DNA of 64,000 nt from contig JAHNEJ010003341.1 of the NCBI GenBank assembly GCA_022559845.1, forward strand, positions 62,001 to 126,000, in the 5' to 3' direction. The stretch comes from Amorphophallus konjac (Eukaryota > Streptophyta > Magnoliopsida > Alismatales > Araceae). The notes beneath the pieces were generated by a model. It did not search any database. It was not told the DNA's origin and saw nothing but the letters and a program-made list of their open reading frames with translations. Shown here piece by piece: positions 22,988 to 34,690 of the stretch; position 1 is the first letter of the stretch; each line of letters opens with the position of its first letter. A program made the position numbers and the translations under genes.

Positions 22988-23222
22988 GTTTCCATACGAA
23001 GGCGGGTGCCCCTCGACCATGCGACGAAAGCCATGTGCAGAGGCTGCTGGAGCTGGGAGACCTCCTGCAAGAGCACCTTCGCCGGCAGGAAGGGCACCAG
23101 AGCCACCCGCGACGGAACCGTCAGCAGCTGTGCGTTGGAGACCAGCAGCGGGTACCACCGCGGCAGGGCCACCGACTGCTAAGGCCACCTGCGGGAGGAC
23201 AGAACCAGGGAGGGAGGGGGGA
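22988..23222. repeat. 235-bp direct repeat, copy A
   Basis: Nearly identical to 23876-24110 (offset 888 bp), starting gtttccatacgaaggcgggt. The open frames differ slightly between copies. The intervening about 650 bp is not repeated, so this is a dispersed segmental duplication and not a tandem array. Confidence 0.9.
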
Positions 23223-23875
23223 GGCACAGGGCCCCCCCCACCGCCGGCCATCGCCGGAGTGCAGCAGCCACGGGAAGGGTCAAACCGCAGAGAGGATAGG
23301 GCTCGCGCGTGAAAGGGACGGAAGGTGGGAAACGAAGCGAACACGCCGACCGGGGGCACCAGAGGGGATCGGGGGGGACAAGGAGCACACCGGAGAGACC
23401 AGCAGAGGTCAGCCGCAGCCTGGCGGAGGACGAGCCGGATGCAGAGCCAGGCAAAAGCTAGGACGCTAGGGAGGAGAACGGAACACTGCCACAAGGGCCG
23501 ACGGAGGGAGGGGCAGCGAAGAAGGCGGAGACGCCACCGTCGGTACTAGCAGAGGACGACTAGCTCTAGCGCCACCGAAGGCAGAAGCGACAGGCAAGAG
23601 GTGAAACGGGGCCGGAGAAGCCAGGAGACAAGGAGATGGCGAGTGGAGCTCAGCCACTCGAGACGACGGAGGGAGGAGCCGCGAGGAGGGAGGAGACGCC
23701 TCCGCGAGGAACAACAGAGGATGACGGAGGCCGGGAACGAAGGCCCAACACCAGCGCCAGGGGGGGAACTCCGTCCGATGACCTAGCCCGCTCACGGGCC
23801 AAGCAGCGGCGACGGAGACACCACCAGCGATGGGGGCGAAGGAGAAACCAGCAGAGGAAAAAGGAGGAGGCGGGT

Positions 23876-24110
23876 GTTTCCATACGAAGGCGGGTGCCCC
23901 TCGACCATGCGACGAAAGCCTTGTGCAGAGGCTACTGGAGCTGTGAGACCTCCTGCAAGAGCACCTTCGCCGGCAGGAAGGGCACCAGAGCCACCCGCGA
24001 CGGAATTGTCAGCAGCTGTGCGTTGGAGACCAGCAACGGGTACCACCGCGGCAGGGCCACCGACTGCTAAGGCCACCTGCGGGAGGACAGAGCCAGGGAG
24101 GGAGGGGGGA
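23876..24110. repeat. 235-bp direct repeat, copy B
   Basis: Second copy of the segment at 22988-23222, with a few substitutions. Immediately after it the sequence switches to a polypyrimidine tract, so the copy ends abruptly. Confidence 0.9.
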
Positions 24111-24699
24111 CCTGCGGAGTCGACCTCCCCTCCTGCGGAGTCGACCTCCCCTTCTCTGTCACCTCTCTTCCCCTCTCTATTCTCTCTACACCTCTCTCCC
24201 GTTCCCTCCCCCTTTCTCTCTTCACTTGCATGCACATACTCCCCACACACTCACAACCCATTAGCAGCAACTGCTCTCTCATCCTCTTCCTTCTCACATA
24301 CACACACACATCACACACAGCCATTCCCTCCCTCCGTTCTCTCTTCTTCTGTCTCTAAACTCACCTCTAGATCCTCCCCCTCTAGTCCACCATCTCCTCT
24401 CCCCCTCTCATCCCCCTCCACCTTCGGTCCCCCTCCCCCCCTCCAGTCCCCCTCCTCCCTCTCCCTCCGGTCCCCTCTCCCTCCACCTCGGACCCCCCTC
24501 CAATCGCGGATTGCCATGAACCTCAGCCGGAGGGGAGGTCGGCTCTGCAGGAGGGCGGTGCAACGTGTGTGTGTGTTTGCAGTGTGAGGGGGAGAGAGGA
24601 GTGAAGGGTGTGGAGAGGGAGGCGACAACGGCGAGGGGTGAGTGTGTGCGTGTGCGTGCGGTGTGAAGGTTAGAGAGAAAGAGAGTGAGACGGAGGGGG

Positions 24700-26894
24700 A
24701 TCCATTTTTTTATTTTTTCCTTGCCGAACGTGGCACAAACGCATGGACGCTTGGAAACGGGATCCATTTCGTCGCTAGATTCCACTCCACGGACCACAAC
24801 CACCTACCCATCCACCCACTCACCAAACGACTGTTTAATGTTACACCACGCGTACGACACCACCCAAAGGAGGAGCTTGAACCGAGGCTGGCAGACTATT
24901 CCCGCTTTCCCCTCCTCATCGGTCGTTACTCCCTTTCACACACCCACCACCACACAACACATTGCTCCGGAGAAGGGGAAGGGATGGGGCAGCGTGAGGA
25001 GAATCAATCAAAAGGGGAAGAAGAAGCGCTAAACAGGTGTATTGAATGCGAAGACCTACGACGCAGTCGAGACCCGACATTTGCCTTCACATGTATAAAG
25101 CTAAAGTACTCACCCATGTCAGGCCTTTACAAGATCAAAACTTACATATATAACAAAAAAACAAAGTTCGTGGGGGGGGGGGGGGGGAATCTATAGGCCA
25201 TCCTACTTTCAAATTTCAATACCCTTATTCAGCCATGTGTGTGTGTGTGTGTGTGTGTGTGATGGCCTTTTGTTTTGGTTATAAGTCGGAGGTGTGGTCT
25301 TGCAGCTACTTTGCTATTGATAAATATAAACGTAAAAGAGGAAGGGGGGGGGGGGGGGGAATAGGGAAACCAAGCCGTGCTTGCGGCCTCTCTAGTTCTC
25401 TTCCGATCTCCTGCAATCCTTCCTTTGATTTCTTACAAGGAGGAGGACACCCTCCTCTTCCGATCCTGTGAGGCTGTGACTGCAACTTTCTTTTTACCTT
25501 GTCACGCTCTTCGGAGCCCTGACTTGATGACAAAGGCAATCGAAGGCTTTTCGATTTTTACCTTTTTCTTTTTTCTTTTTTTAACCTCCACCCTCTCTCA
25601 AGGCAGTGAAGTACGTACGGTGGGAGGGAGGAGTCCTCGGCAGTTTCCACGACACGATTGTATATATATGTATATATATGATGTCAAATCTCATCTTTTC
25701 AGGTCATCTGGTGGTGTTACCAAATGAGCTGATTAAATATGGGGGAGAGAGAGAGAGTTTGGGTACGAGTTGGAATAGTGAAATCTGTGTTTAGCATCAG
25801 GATTAAATTGATCGTTCGGGCCATGTGTGGTAAATATTTTTATTTTTGGAAGGACAACTAGACAAGAGGATCACTTCGAATAAGAGTAGCTAGTGGAACA
25901 TCCTAAGATTCAGGAGGTTGTGGGCATTGGTGAACTACATTGTAAAGGCTTTTGCCAACGTCAGGTCGCTATCAGAGTCCAGAGTATGCAGACAGAGACA
26001 TGAACAGTAGAGAAAAAAGTTGTTCAAATATCAGCGCCACGGCTCTAGGATTTGAACACCCGTTGATCCGTATCTGATCGGAGACTCTTTGATCTGGTGG
26101 GATACACTACCAATAATATGTGATTTGGATCGATTTGATCGGAGTCACTTCAACCCTTCTCCTCCTTAAGTTCTCAAAGATCCTCACCTCCCACCACCTC
26201 TGACTCTCTCAGCGCCCCCACCCCCATCCTTCTTCCCCTTCGACGTGCAACCCCCCTTCCCTGCCCCCCTCCCCCTTCCGATGTTGTTCCCCTCCCCTCC
26301 ATGCCCCGCTCTCCCCCTTGCTACTCCTCCCTCTTTCCCTCCTCCTCCCCTCCCCCTTCCGATGATGTTTGAAAAGGGCAATGTGTAGATCCGTCAATTG
26401 TGCGGCGTCGTTGTGGACTAGATCTACAGTGAGTCAGTGATCACCTCTGTTTCCTACCATGCGCTGCACCATTGTAGTATCTTGCTGCCGTTTTTGCCGC
26501 CTACAATCCCTCCAGTGACCAATCACACCCTCTCTGCCCTTCTCTCCCTCTCTCCCTCTCTCCCCCTCTCCCTCTCTGGTGGCCTGCCGAAGCCGTCACA
26601 ATATAGAGTGAAGGAAGAGGAGGTGACTCAGTCGAAGTCGGCGGATCACGGACCGATTTCTCTTAGATCCAATGCGATATGCTCGACTCGATGCGAGTAG
26701 CACCGTGTCGATGAACCATGCACGGCTCCACTGCGTAGTCACGTCACGCCTCGATCTTTCTCCCCTTTCAATTCCTCAGTTAATTTGGATGAATTGAAAG
26801 GAACTTGGCGCATCCCTGACACTCAGACAGGGATCCCAATTCCCAAATGGGCTTTTATACTCGGATAAATTTCCTAAAGCAGTACTGCTGGGTA
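24700..26894. other. Intergenic with simple repeats, no gene recognised
   Basis: Contains poly-G runs near 25172 and 25345, a (GT)n at 25236-25261, and polypyrimidine stretches near 26180-26360 and 26520-26580. Open frames here are short and compositionally driven. Confidence 0.5.
25236..25261. repeat. (GT)n microsatellite
   Basis: About 13 GT units. Confidence 0.95.
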
Positions 26895-27078
26895 ATATTT
26901 TTGTGCCACAATTTTTGTTACACTCATCTCACATGTCTGAGACTGAATGATCGAGATGAGCTCAGCTCAGTACATAAGTTTTGGTGCTCTTGAATTTGGA
27001 AACACCGAACTTAAACTCTAATTTTTGTTATCATCTGGTTTCAAGACATATGACAGCAAAAATGTGGCACAAAAATAT
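26895..27078. mobile_element. MITE with about 16-bp perfect terminal inverted repeats
   Basis: Starts atatttttgtgccaca and ends with its exact reverse complement. The inverted similarity continues inward less perfectly (a cacatgtctgag-like stretch against catatgacag). The length is 184 bp and there is no coding capacity. A target site duplication is not clear, so the superfamily is left open. Confidence 0.7.
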
Positions 27079-27458
27079 GTCACTTTGGTAGCATTAATTC
27101 TTTATTTTTGGTGAAAATGAATTGTTTCATAATAAAAGTGGGATACTTATCTAACCGACAAAGTAGTTCGAATTATTCATTCTACCCAAAATAGGATTAA
27201 TTTTTCTTATTTTCATATATTCTATTTTTTAGCTATTTTACATGATATGTTTTTCTTAGCAATCGATATAATGGAAATGTAACACGTTATAATAAATACT
27301 CTGTTTCCCAGGTCCACGTTTGAATGAGTTTTCGCTTATCCCTTCAAGTCAGTGGTGGGGGAAGGGGAGGGACCGAATATTCTACCCTGCGGACCGGTTT
27401 GTTGCAATGTCTCCTGGAGGTTGTACCCGCAGATACATACACCATCGTACAATATTAC

Positions 27459-27637
27459 AAGAGAAATGTTAATTACCCGTCCTCGACGGAGATAATTTTT
27501 ATCCGTCTAAGATAGGATTGATCCACGTGAGTGTTCGAGTCCGTCGAACATTAATGAGTCTAGCACTCACGTAGATTAATCTCATCTTGAACGGGTAAAA
27601 AATCTCTCCGTCCAAAATAGATATTAAGTATTTCTCG
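27459..27637. mobile_element. Foldback MITE, about 75-bp inverted arms
   Basis: The two arms pair over about 75 bp. The left arm runs from agagaaatg through gacggagataatttttatcc to gatccacgtgagtg, and the right arm is its reverse complement with about 20% mismatches. The element is flanked by tattac on both sides (27453-27458 and 27638-27643), a possible 6-bp duplication or a longer imperfect one. The whole 179 bp could form a hairpin RNA if transcribed. Confidence 0.75.
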
Positions 27638-27649
27638 TATTACCAATTA

Positions 27650-28340
27650 AACGTGCGGTGAGATTCTACGTGAAATAGGGTACCTTTTTTTTTGGCGACG
27701 TGTTAAACAAATCTGTGTTAGAAGGACAGTATAACCTGACGTGCAGACCACTGTAGTTGGGTTAGAATATTAATGTGTAGGTTTGTTCTCGTGTGTGTAT
27801 TTTTTTTCCCCAAGTGTTTGCACTTTGCACATCCTCCTCACTTAATTGGAAGAGTTCAATCCTCAACGTTCTCGAGTATTTTTCGTTTAAAAGTAGGGGA
27901 CATTTTCATGTCACTGCAACCACTTTGCTTTCTTTACGTTATTGCTCCCAGTCTAAAAGCCATACCCTTTACTACTGCAAGCTAGCTATGAGAGATACTT
28001 GAACATGTATAAGCTCCGATCGATGTATCACATGACTTATAAATCTTCTCTTTTCGTATGATTATGGGAGGTGGAATCCAAAATCCAAAGCCTCCCTCTC
28101 AAGAGAAAAAAAAGTTATCGGTGCACATAGTCAATTCAAATTATAATCTTCTCTCTTGGGTGGTGACCGTCCCAAGAGTGATAATTATGGCAGTACGTAG
28201 ATATGTGTTGTTCGATCCCCCCCCCCCTCCTAATTTCCTATGGGGTGGTTATATTCTTACGAATGAATAGTTTCTCATCTCATGACAAAAAAGAAGAGAG
28301 AGAAAGAGTTCTACAGAAAATTAGACTTATCAACTCAAAT
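27650..28340. other. Intergenic, no gene recognised
   Basis: No domain, terminal repeat or long reading frame. A short poly-C run lies near 28219. Confidence 0.5.
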
Positions 28341-28349
28341 TATAATTTT

Positions 28350-28740
28350 CCATCTCAATGGTCTCTCCAAAAGTTGAAATGATCATTTTTTGTCAAGAAA
28401 GGACGTTTCGCATCAGACCCGTACGACCCTGTGTCATATATGTCCGATCCATTTTTTCGCTCAGTGAGAAAACATATAAGTGAAATATTTTGTTACAGAA
28501 ATGAAACGTTTTATTATAAAAATAAAATATTTTATTTGATTACGTAAATATACGAATAAAATATTTATTACAGAACGAAATATTTATTATAAAGATAAAA
28601 TAGTATAAAAATCAAATATTTTGTTATAAAAATAAAACTTAATAAAATATTTTAATTTTATATTAAATATTTCATTCATATAATAAAATATTTTAATTAT
28701 ATATAAAATATGTTGGGACTCCGTACAACTATGTTCATAT
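28350..28740. mobile_element. AT-rich MITE, family of the palindromic-end element
   Basis: Shares with 36828-37404 and 54630-54900 the order cgcatcagacccgtacgac, an attttttcgc stretch, and then many repeats of aaatattttgttacaga and aataaaatattt. The ends are diverged and no duplication was found. Confidence 0.5.
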
Positions 28741-29254
28741 AAAATTTTAAACCAGTATTCATAAGTAAAGTCCTTCCCTATATATATGAATAAAATAAAT
28801 GAAGAAAACTTAAATTAAAGTCCTTCCCTATTAATAGAAAGATATATATGCAAATACCTCTCATTTGTTAGCATTTATTCTTAAGGTAAGGTGGCCTAAC
28901 CTTGATCTTTAAATTAAATTAAAAAATTAATTATTAAAGATATTTTTTCTCCAAGCTCAAATCGACCGCTCTGAGAGACAACCCTTGATGGGAGAGAGAT
29001 CTCTTCGTGAGAGAGATAACTCTTGATCGGAGAGACGCCATAAATTTGAGAATCTTGGACCCTCTCTCTCTAGGTGAAAGTCTTTGGATTCCCATCAACT
29101 AGAAGTATCAAAGGCATAAAGTAGGAGAGAGAAGACCATACACTCACACAGTCTCATGTAGATTGTGATCTTATTTCAAGGCTATCTCCTTCGTGCCGTG
29201 GTTTGGTAGAAATGAATAATGATAGACTCAAGTTTGTTCTACATTTGGTATCTA

Positions 29255-29429
29255 TTAGGGCGTGTTTGACATCCGAGCGGGGTTAGCTTGCTCGACCCCG
29301 GAGGGTCGAGCAAGTTAATCGGGGTCGGTTAAGACTGGTGAGTGTGAGGGTGGGGTGGGCCCCACCAACCATTTCTCTCCCTTCGGTTAGCTTATCCGGC
29401 CGACAAACCTGGAAACAAAGCGGCCCTTA
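29255..29429. mobile_element. Tourist-type (PIF/Harbinger) MITE with TTA duplication
   Basis: The 169-bp element 29258-29426 begins GGGCGTGTTTG and ends CAAAGCGGCCC. It is flanked by TTA on both sides (29255-29257 and 29427-29429), the signature of PIF/Harbinger insertion. Inside is a perfect stem, gcttgctcgaccc / gggtcgagcaagt. Its right side abuts the minus-strand TRIM array. Confidence 0.8.
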
Positions 29430-29985
29430 GAGTTTATTGAATTGGGTCATCTAACTTAAAATCTTAAAGTGCTGAGTGGAGATGATTCCACTAATATAAG
29501 TACATTATATTTTAACTCATTTTCAATATGAGACTATTCTAACACGTCTCCTCGTGTGCAGACTGATTTAAGCTCTGTCACGTGAATCATAGTAAACACG
29601 GAATGCACGGCCCAGATCATAACTATAGAATCTGATACCACATTAAAGTTTATTACATTGGATCATCAAACTCAAATCCTTAAGGTGTTGAGCGGAGAGT
29701 ACTCCACTAATGTTTACATTTTATATTTCATCTCGTTTCAAATACAAGATTATTTTAACATGTTCTCTCATATGCAGATCGATTTTAGACTTTGTCATAT
29801 GAATTATCACAAACGTGAGACGCGATCTAGATCATAATCATAGACTCTGCTATCATATTAAAATTTATTAAATTAAAATATCTAATTTAAAATCTTTAAG
29901 ACTTTGAGTTAAAAAAACTGTACTGACATAAGCCCGTTATATTTTAACCCATTTTTTAATACGAGATCATTCAAACAGTATCGGA
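29430..29985 (-). mobile_element. TRIM (miniature LTR retrotransposon) tandem array, minus strand
   Basis: Three short LTR-like units of about 110 bp alternate with two internal segments of about 100 bp. On the minus strand each internal segment begins with a relative of TGGTATCAGA, the primer site for initiator tRNA-Met (near 29630 and, diverged, near 29850), and ends just before TGTTAGAATAGTCTC. No coding capacity is present. It is the same family as the plus-strand array at 32449-33030. TRIMs depend on enzymes from other LTR elements. The alternating LTR-internal-LTR-internal-LTR order fits unequal recombination between LTRs. Confidence 0.7.
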
Positions 29986-30943
29986 AGTCGGAACTACCTA
30001 GATGCAGTGACCGAGTAACGAAGGGAAGAGGCGCGGTGCTTCCCCGTGTTTGTGCGGTTTTCTCTGTTTTGTTCCATCTACGTGTAGTCTCCCATAACTT
30101 ATCTCCTTCTCACAGTCGACAGACGAGGCCTTGGCCACCCTCCGGTCGTCCCTGGTATCCGCCAGGGACCAACCCCGCCAGTGCGTGAGAGGCGCCGCCA
30201 TCTTTGGGTTCTTCCATTTTTCTTCTTCATTGCTGCCGCTGCGCGATGTAGAAGAGGGAATGAAAGAATGGGGGGGGGGGGCATGGGGTATGAGAGCCCG
30301 ATCAGAGGTAGGTGGGGGAGCGACGGGATCGTCGATCGGGGCGGAGGAGCACTGGGCCACCATCTGCAGGTGCCGACCGCCCATGCTTGCTTGCTTGCCG
30401 AAGAAATGTTTCTATGTAAACATTAAAAAAGGCAGTAAAGAAGTGGCTGGGCGCTGCCTCCGTGCCAAACGTCACCACCGGCGAGACCGGCGGCAAGCAG
30501 GGAAATGGTCGGGTTCACGGCAATGGTGCCCCAATTATTCTTCCGCTTGTTCATGTTTCGCCGTGGAAGGGAAACCAGAAAACCGAGAAAAGATGAATGG
30601 CTTTAACCTCTTACCCATTAAGTGTTGCTTATTATGTTTATACCCCTCTCCTACCATATCAATTTATTAAAGAACCCCCATCCCACGAATTCTTGTAATC
30701 TATTTCTACGTTATCAGTTATCGAAAGTATATCCTGGCCCCTTAATTCATAGAATTTGAATCACACCCTTTTTGTACACATTATATACAATGAGCACATT
30801 TTATGTGTTTATTAAAGTTGTACGTAGTACGTACCCTTTATCTAAATTGATTTATAATTTAAAACTTTTTTTGCACGAATACTCCTCTAAATATCATTTA
30901 TGCCAAATATATCCCTCATTTGAGCAACAAAGTCTAGTCGAAG
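29986..30943. other. Unassigned region
   Basis: Contains a somewhat GC-rich part (30000-30560) with open frames of 110-180 codons on both strands, but no domain is recognisable. A host gene cannot be excluded, but neither codon pattern nor motifs support one. Confidence 0.35.
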
Positions 30944-31264
30944 CAGAGTTTGTCAAATCGTTTCGGGACAGGGCAAATCACCCGTCCCATCCCGTCCCAA
31001 CCACAGACCGAGATGACAGGTCTGTGAGACGCAACCGGGTCACTTTATATATTAGATATTTTATTTTAAATATAAAATGCTTAATAGGTAAGTTGGTTAA
31101 GTAATTCCATTCGATCAACTAGACTGGAAATTTTATTCTATTATTTTACATCTATTATATATATATATCTTACGGAATAGAGCGGGACAGAGCGAGATAA
31201 TAGTGTATCGTACCGTCCTAGTAGAAAATCGAAACAACCGGTACGATCGAGCTGACAAACCCTG
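30944..31264. mobile_element. Non-autonomous hAT element (MITE), 321 bp
   Basis: Ends CAGAGTTTGTCA (left) and CAGGGTTTGTCA (right, reverse complement). The flanks agtcgaag and agcaaaag are a decayed 8-bp duplication (5 of 8 identical). The subterminal parts are rich in gtcccatcccgtccc-type motifs, as in the large hAT at 55101-61623. Confidence 0.7.
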
Positions 31265-31445
31265 AGCAAAAGAAGATTAATAACAAGAACAAAAATACCT
31301 AAGAGGGATTCACAGGAGGCCATGGCACGGCTCTGTAAGAAAACATCCTCTATTTTTATCACGCAATGAGAGGAAGGAGGGGGCGTGGGTGACGTGGAGA
31401 CGTGAGTTGCGTGACTCGTCTTCTCCCTCAAAAAAATACGTAAAG

Positions 31446-31593
31446 GTTTGTTTCTACTTTGAGGGAGATTACAATAAGATGAGATTATATCTTAAAAAAA
31501 TGGAAAGGTGTTACTAAATGTGTATCGATGAGATTTTTATTTTTAATTTTATTTTAGAGGAAAGAAGTAAAAAATTACAACAAAACATCCCAT
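31446..31593 (-). mobile_element. MITE sharing the arm of the gene-carrying transposon
   Basis: Read on the minus strand it begins ggatgttttgttgtaattt and follows the terminal arm of the gene-carrying element copy 1 (12100-12285) along its length, ending near ctccctcaaagtagaaac. It contains no cargo. It shows that the arm can exist as a mobile unit of its own. Confidence 0.55.
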
Positions 31594-31849
31594 TAGAAAA
31601 TAATACAAATAAGAAGAATAAAAATTTTATCAAAGAACTCATACGAGGATATATTTATATAAATTCTAAATAATTCCGATGAGAGAGAGAGAGATAATAA
31701 TCTCTCCATAGTTCGGCAAGTAACTATGCCACCCTTAAGTTAGTACACATGGGAGAATAGGGTATCGAGATACATGTACGGTGAATTTGGGGAGATGGAG
31801 GCAAATATGGTGGATATCACATCAAATATAAAATAATAGTGATTCATAC

Positions 31850-32328
31850 TAGAGTTTGTAATCCCGGTCTGAGACGACCTCACTCGCATAACCCGGTCTG
31901 ACCCAGGCGGTGGGCGGGATGCTCTGACTGTGGGTCGTGACTGGGACGCTCCATATATTTAATATTTTATTTTAAATATAAAATATTTTATAGATAAGAT
32001 GATTAAGTGTCTTCATTGATTTTGGGGTGGTTTGAGTTTGAAACTCACTAATTACATGTGTTATTTTAATTTCTTTTTAAGATTTTCATATAAAAAACTC
32101 AAAATCTTAAGAGTGTTCAACATATTCGAACCCAAGACAACTTAAACGAAACACACAAATCACTTAATCAACTGAGTTAAGAATTGTGTTATATTATTAT
32201 ATATATATAAAGTCTTTCTTTATTTTTACATTTGACGGGATTGACCGAGGCGGAGCGGGACGGTACCGTCCCATCCCGTCCAGTCTCAGGCCGTGATCGG
32301 GATCGGACGATCGGAACAACAAACCTTG
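31850..32328. mobile_element. Non-autonomous hAT element (MITE), 479 bp
   Basis: Ends TAGAGTTTGTA (left) and CAAGGTTTGTT (right, reverse complement). The flanking 8-mers attcatac and attgatgc match at 6 of 8 positions. Subterminal regions are GC-rich with gggacggtaccgtccc-like palindromes; the middle is AT-rich and non-coding. Confidence 0.7.
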
Positions 32329-32448
32329 ATTGATGCATCATCTTACAAAATATGATGGATATCATATCCGATATAAAAGAATAATGCTTGCCGTGTCATC
32401 GTGCTAACTAATATGTTGGATGGTGTAGTATTTTTTTATTTATTTTGA

Positions 32449-33030
32449 CATGTTTTAAGTTGGATGGCCCAATCTCATAAACTTTAATATGATATCAGAT
32501 CTCATGATTATGATCTGGGCCACACATCCTGTGTGTGTCATGATCTACGAGACAGAGCCTAAATCGACCTACATGTGAAGGGACGTGTTAGAATAATCTC
32601 ATATTAAAAATAAATTAAAATATAATATGCTTATAATAGTGGAGTCCTCTCCACTTAACACCTTAAGATTTTGAGTTGGATATCCCAATCTAATTATTAG
32701 AACAGTCTTTAATACGTGCTAAAATATAATGTGGTTATAAATTAGTAGAGTCCTCTCCACTCTCAACACCTTAAGATTTTCAGTTGGATGACCGAATCTA
32801 ATAAACTTTAATATGGTATCAGAGTCTATGATAATGATTTAGGCCACACACTATGTGTTTGTTATAGTTTACATGACATAGGCTAAATTGACCTGCACGT
32901 GAGAGGACGTGTTAGAATAGTCTCTTATTGAAAGGGGGCTAAAATATAATGTTTATATTAGTGGAGCTCTCTCCACTCAACATATTAACATTTTGAGTTG
33001 GATGATCCAATCTAATAAAATCTAATAAGA
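32449..33030 (+). mobile_element. TRIM tandem array, plus strand
   Basis: LTR units of about 110 bp start with TGTTAGAATA (32586, 32910) and contain gtggagtcctctccact and ttaagattttgagttggat. Internal segments start with the primer site TGGTATCAGAG (32814-32824; diverged tgatatcaga at 32490-32499) and end in gagaggacg just before the next LTR. Between 32700 and 32812 an LTR follows another LTR directly, without an internal segment. The unit layout is LTR fragment, internal, LTR, LTR, internal, LTR. It is the same family as the minus-strand array at 29430-29985. Confidence 0.72.
32814..32824 (+). other. tRNA-Met-type primer binding site of TRIM
   Basis: TGGTATCAGAG, complementary to the 3' end of plant initiator methionine tRNA and the usual priming site of Copia-like and TRIM elements. 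It sits a few bases after the LTR end. Confidence 0.75.
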
Positions 33031-34690
33031 CTCGGGCCTCTCTAACGTGCGTTACATGACACTTTCTCATCTAACGGCTCAAAAAACACATAAAAAATAA
33101 AGTGTGTGAATAGTAACTTATGGCTCACCTACACTTTTTTGTGTTTTTTGGACGATCCAATGTCATCCTTGATATGCACGACACGTTGGAGGGACGTGAA
33201 CTCCACGACAAATTTTTTTTTAAAAAAAATATACTTCACCATCCTATGGTGTAATTGGCACGGCGGTGCAGCAAGCATTACTCAATATAGGAAGTCAATA
33301 GTCTAAAAAGTCTAGTGGTGATTGAATCATAAATTTTAACACAAATCAAATTTATTTAATTAAATAAATTTTAATATAAGTTTTTTTGCACCATGATGGC
33401 GTACATTTGATCCTCAATTGGCAAACTAGGGTTCAACTTTGTGTAACTGCACGCGACATTTCTGTCCAAGATCAAAAGCATTTTACTTTGAACGTGGTTT
33501 CAGTGAAAACCAGACTAAAGCAGGTAATTGGACTGATTTCATCACTTCCTTAAAATGTGCCACTCTCTTGATAAAAATATTTTTTTTAAAAAAATACTGC
33601 TCTATTGATAAACCAGAGTGAAAAAGTCATAGCTCATCAGTCTTTCCCTTTCCCCTCTTTAAGTTTTAACACAGTTCTATTTACAGAATACTGCGAAAGA
33701 CGTGAAGGGATGTCTGAGATGTCGAAAAATTTCCAATTTTTTTTGTTTTGACAACTGATTTTTCAACGTTTTGCAAACATATAAAACAGTAATTGGGAAA
33801 ATATTTTCTAGTTGCTTGGAATATTTTCATTTTAGTACGAGAAAATAAGACCCAAAATATAATTTTCCCCTCATTCTCCCCCACTATTTTCACTCTCTCT
33901 CTTTCTCTCTCCATCTAAACATGCAGACATGTGTTTCTGTTTTTCAATCATTTCTTAATGAAATCTGTGAACCTACTACGCTTTCATTCTGTCAAATAAT
34001 ATTTGAAGAGGACCTTGCAAAGAGAATGCACGTGCGGTAAAACTTATTAGAAGAAAATCCTGCCGTCAACTTACTAACATGGTTAATTGGTTATATTTGT
34101 AATGTGACCCTAAATAGAGCGTACAACGGGAAAAGTATTTTGAGTGTACGGCAGACATAATAATAGCCGTAGGAAATGAAGACCGTTGAAGACCGAGACT
34201 AACGTTGTAACATGATCATCGTCGTCACGATTAAATATTGACATAATTTTATTATTTATTTAATATATCTCCTTTGATTTAAAAATAAAATAATATAAAA
34301 TGACTAACAGATGGGAAAAAATAATGAGATCCACACTCTTATCTTTACGCACGTTAACATTTAATCAGGGTGAAGTGATTTATTCGCGCCTAAGTCAAAA
34401 GAGTCTATACCACTAGGTCACTACCCATTGCTCAACATTGGTCACAATGCTAAAGTCAGCTCAATCACCATTCACCATTATTCAAATAAGATACTTTTAG
34501 TAGGGAATAAGTTCATCATTATCATCGTCACCGTTAAAAACCATAGAAAACACTGAATCAAGTCTATAAACAAAAGTGTAGAGCAGGCTATAGACACCCT
34601 CTCTCCCTCCCTCTACGGTTGTAAGTAGGGATACAAAAAGAAATGGCAAGTCTAAATATTTGTCTTTGTCCAAAATTTATAGAATAAAAA
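33031..34690. other. Intergenic, no gene recognised
   Basis: AT-rich, with only short open frames on either strand and no terminal repeats that I could pair. Confidence 0.5.

Larger units (their letters stand above)
22080..24700. mobile_element. GC-rich composite block, probably nested transposon remains
   Basis: Long overlapping GC-rich open frames on both strands. The longest is a minus-strand frame of about 379 codons at 22355-23494, rich in Pro, Ala and Gly, with no domain I recognise. It could be a gag-like or ORF1-like segment of a retroelement, but the composition alone can keep frames open. The block contains a 235-bp dispersed duplication, a 53-bp tandem duplication around 22360-22450, long polypyrimidine tracts (22095-22330 and 24140-24500), and a repeated gcggagtcgacctcccc near 24113 and 24134. 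I see no basis for calling a host gene here. Confidence 0.4.

Noticed and set aside
22355..23494. 379-codon minus-strand open frame as a host gene
   Set aside because: It is Pro/Ala/Gly-rich, overlaps long open frames on the other strand, lacks any recognisable domain and includes a duplicated transposon-like segment. High GC content explains the open frames.
29998..30670. Possible small gene on either strand
   Set aside because: Frames on both strands are open, with no motif or splice-supported structure. Left as unassigned.
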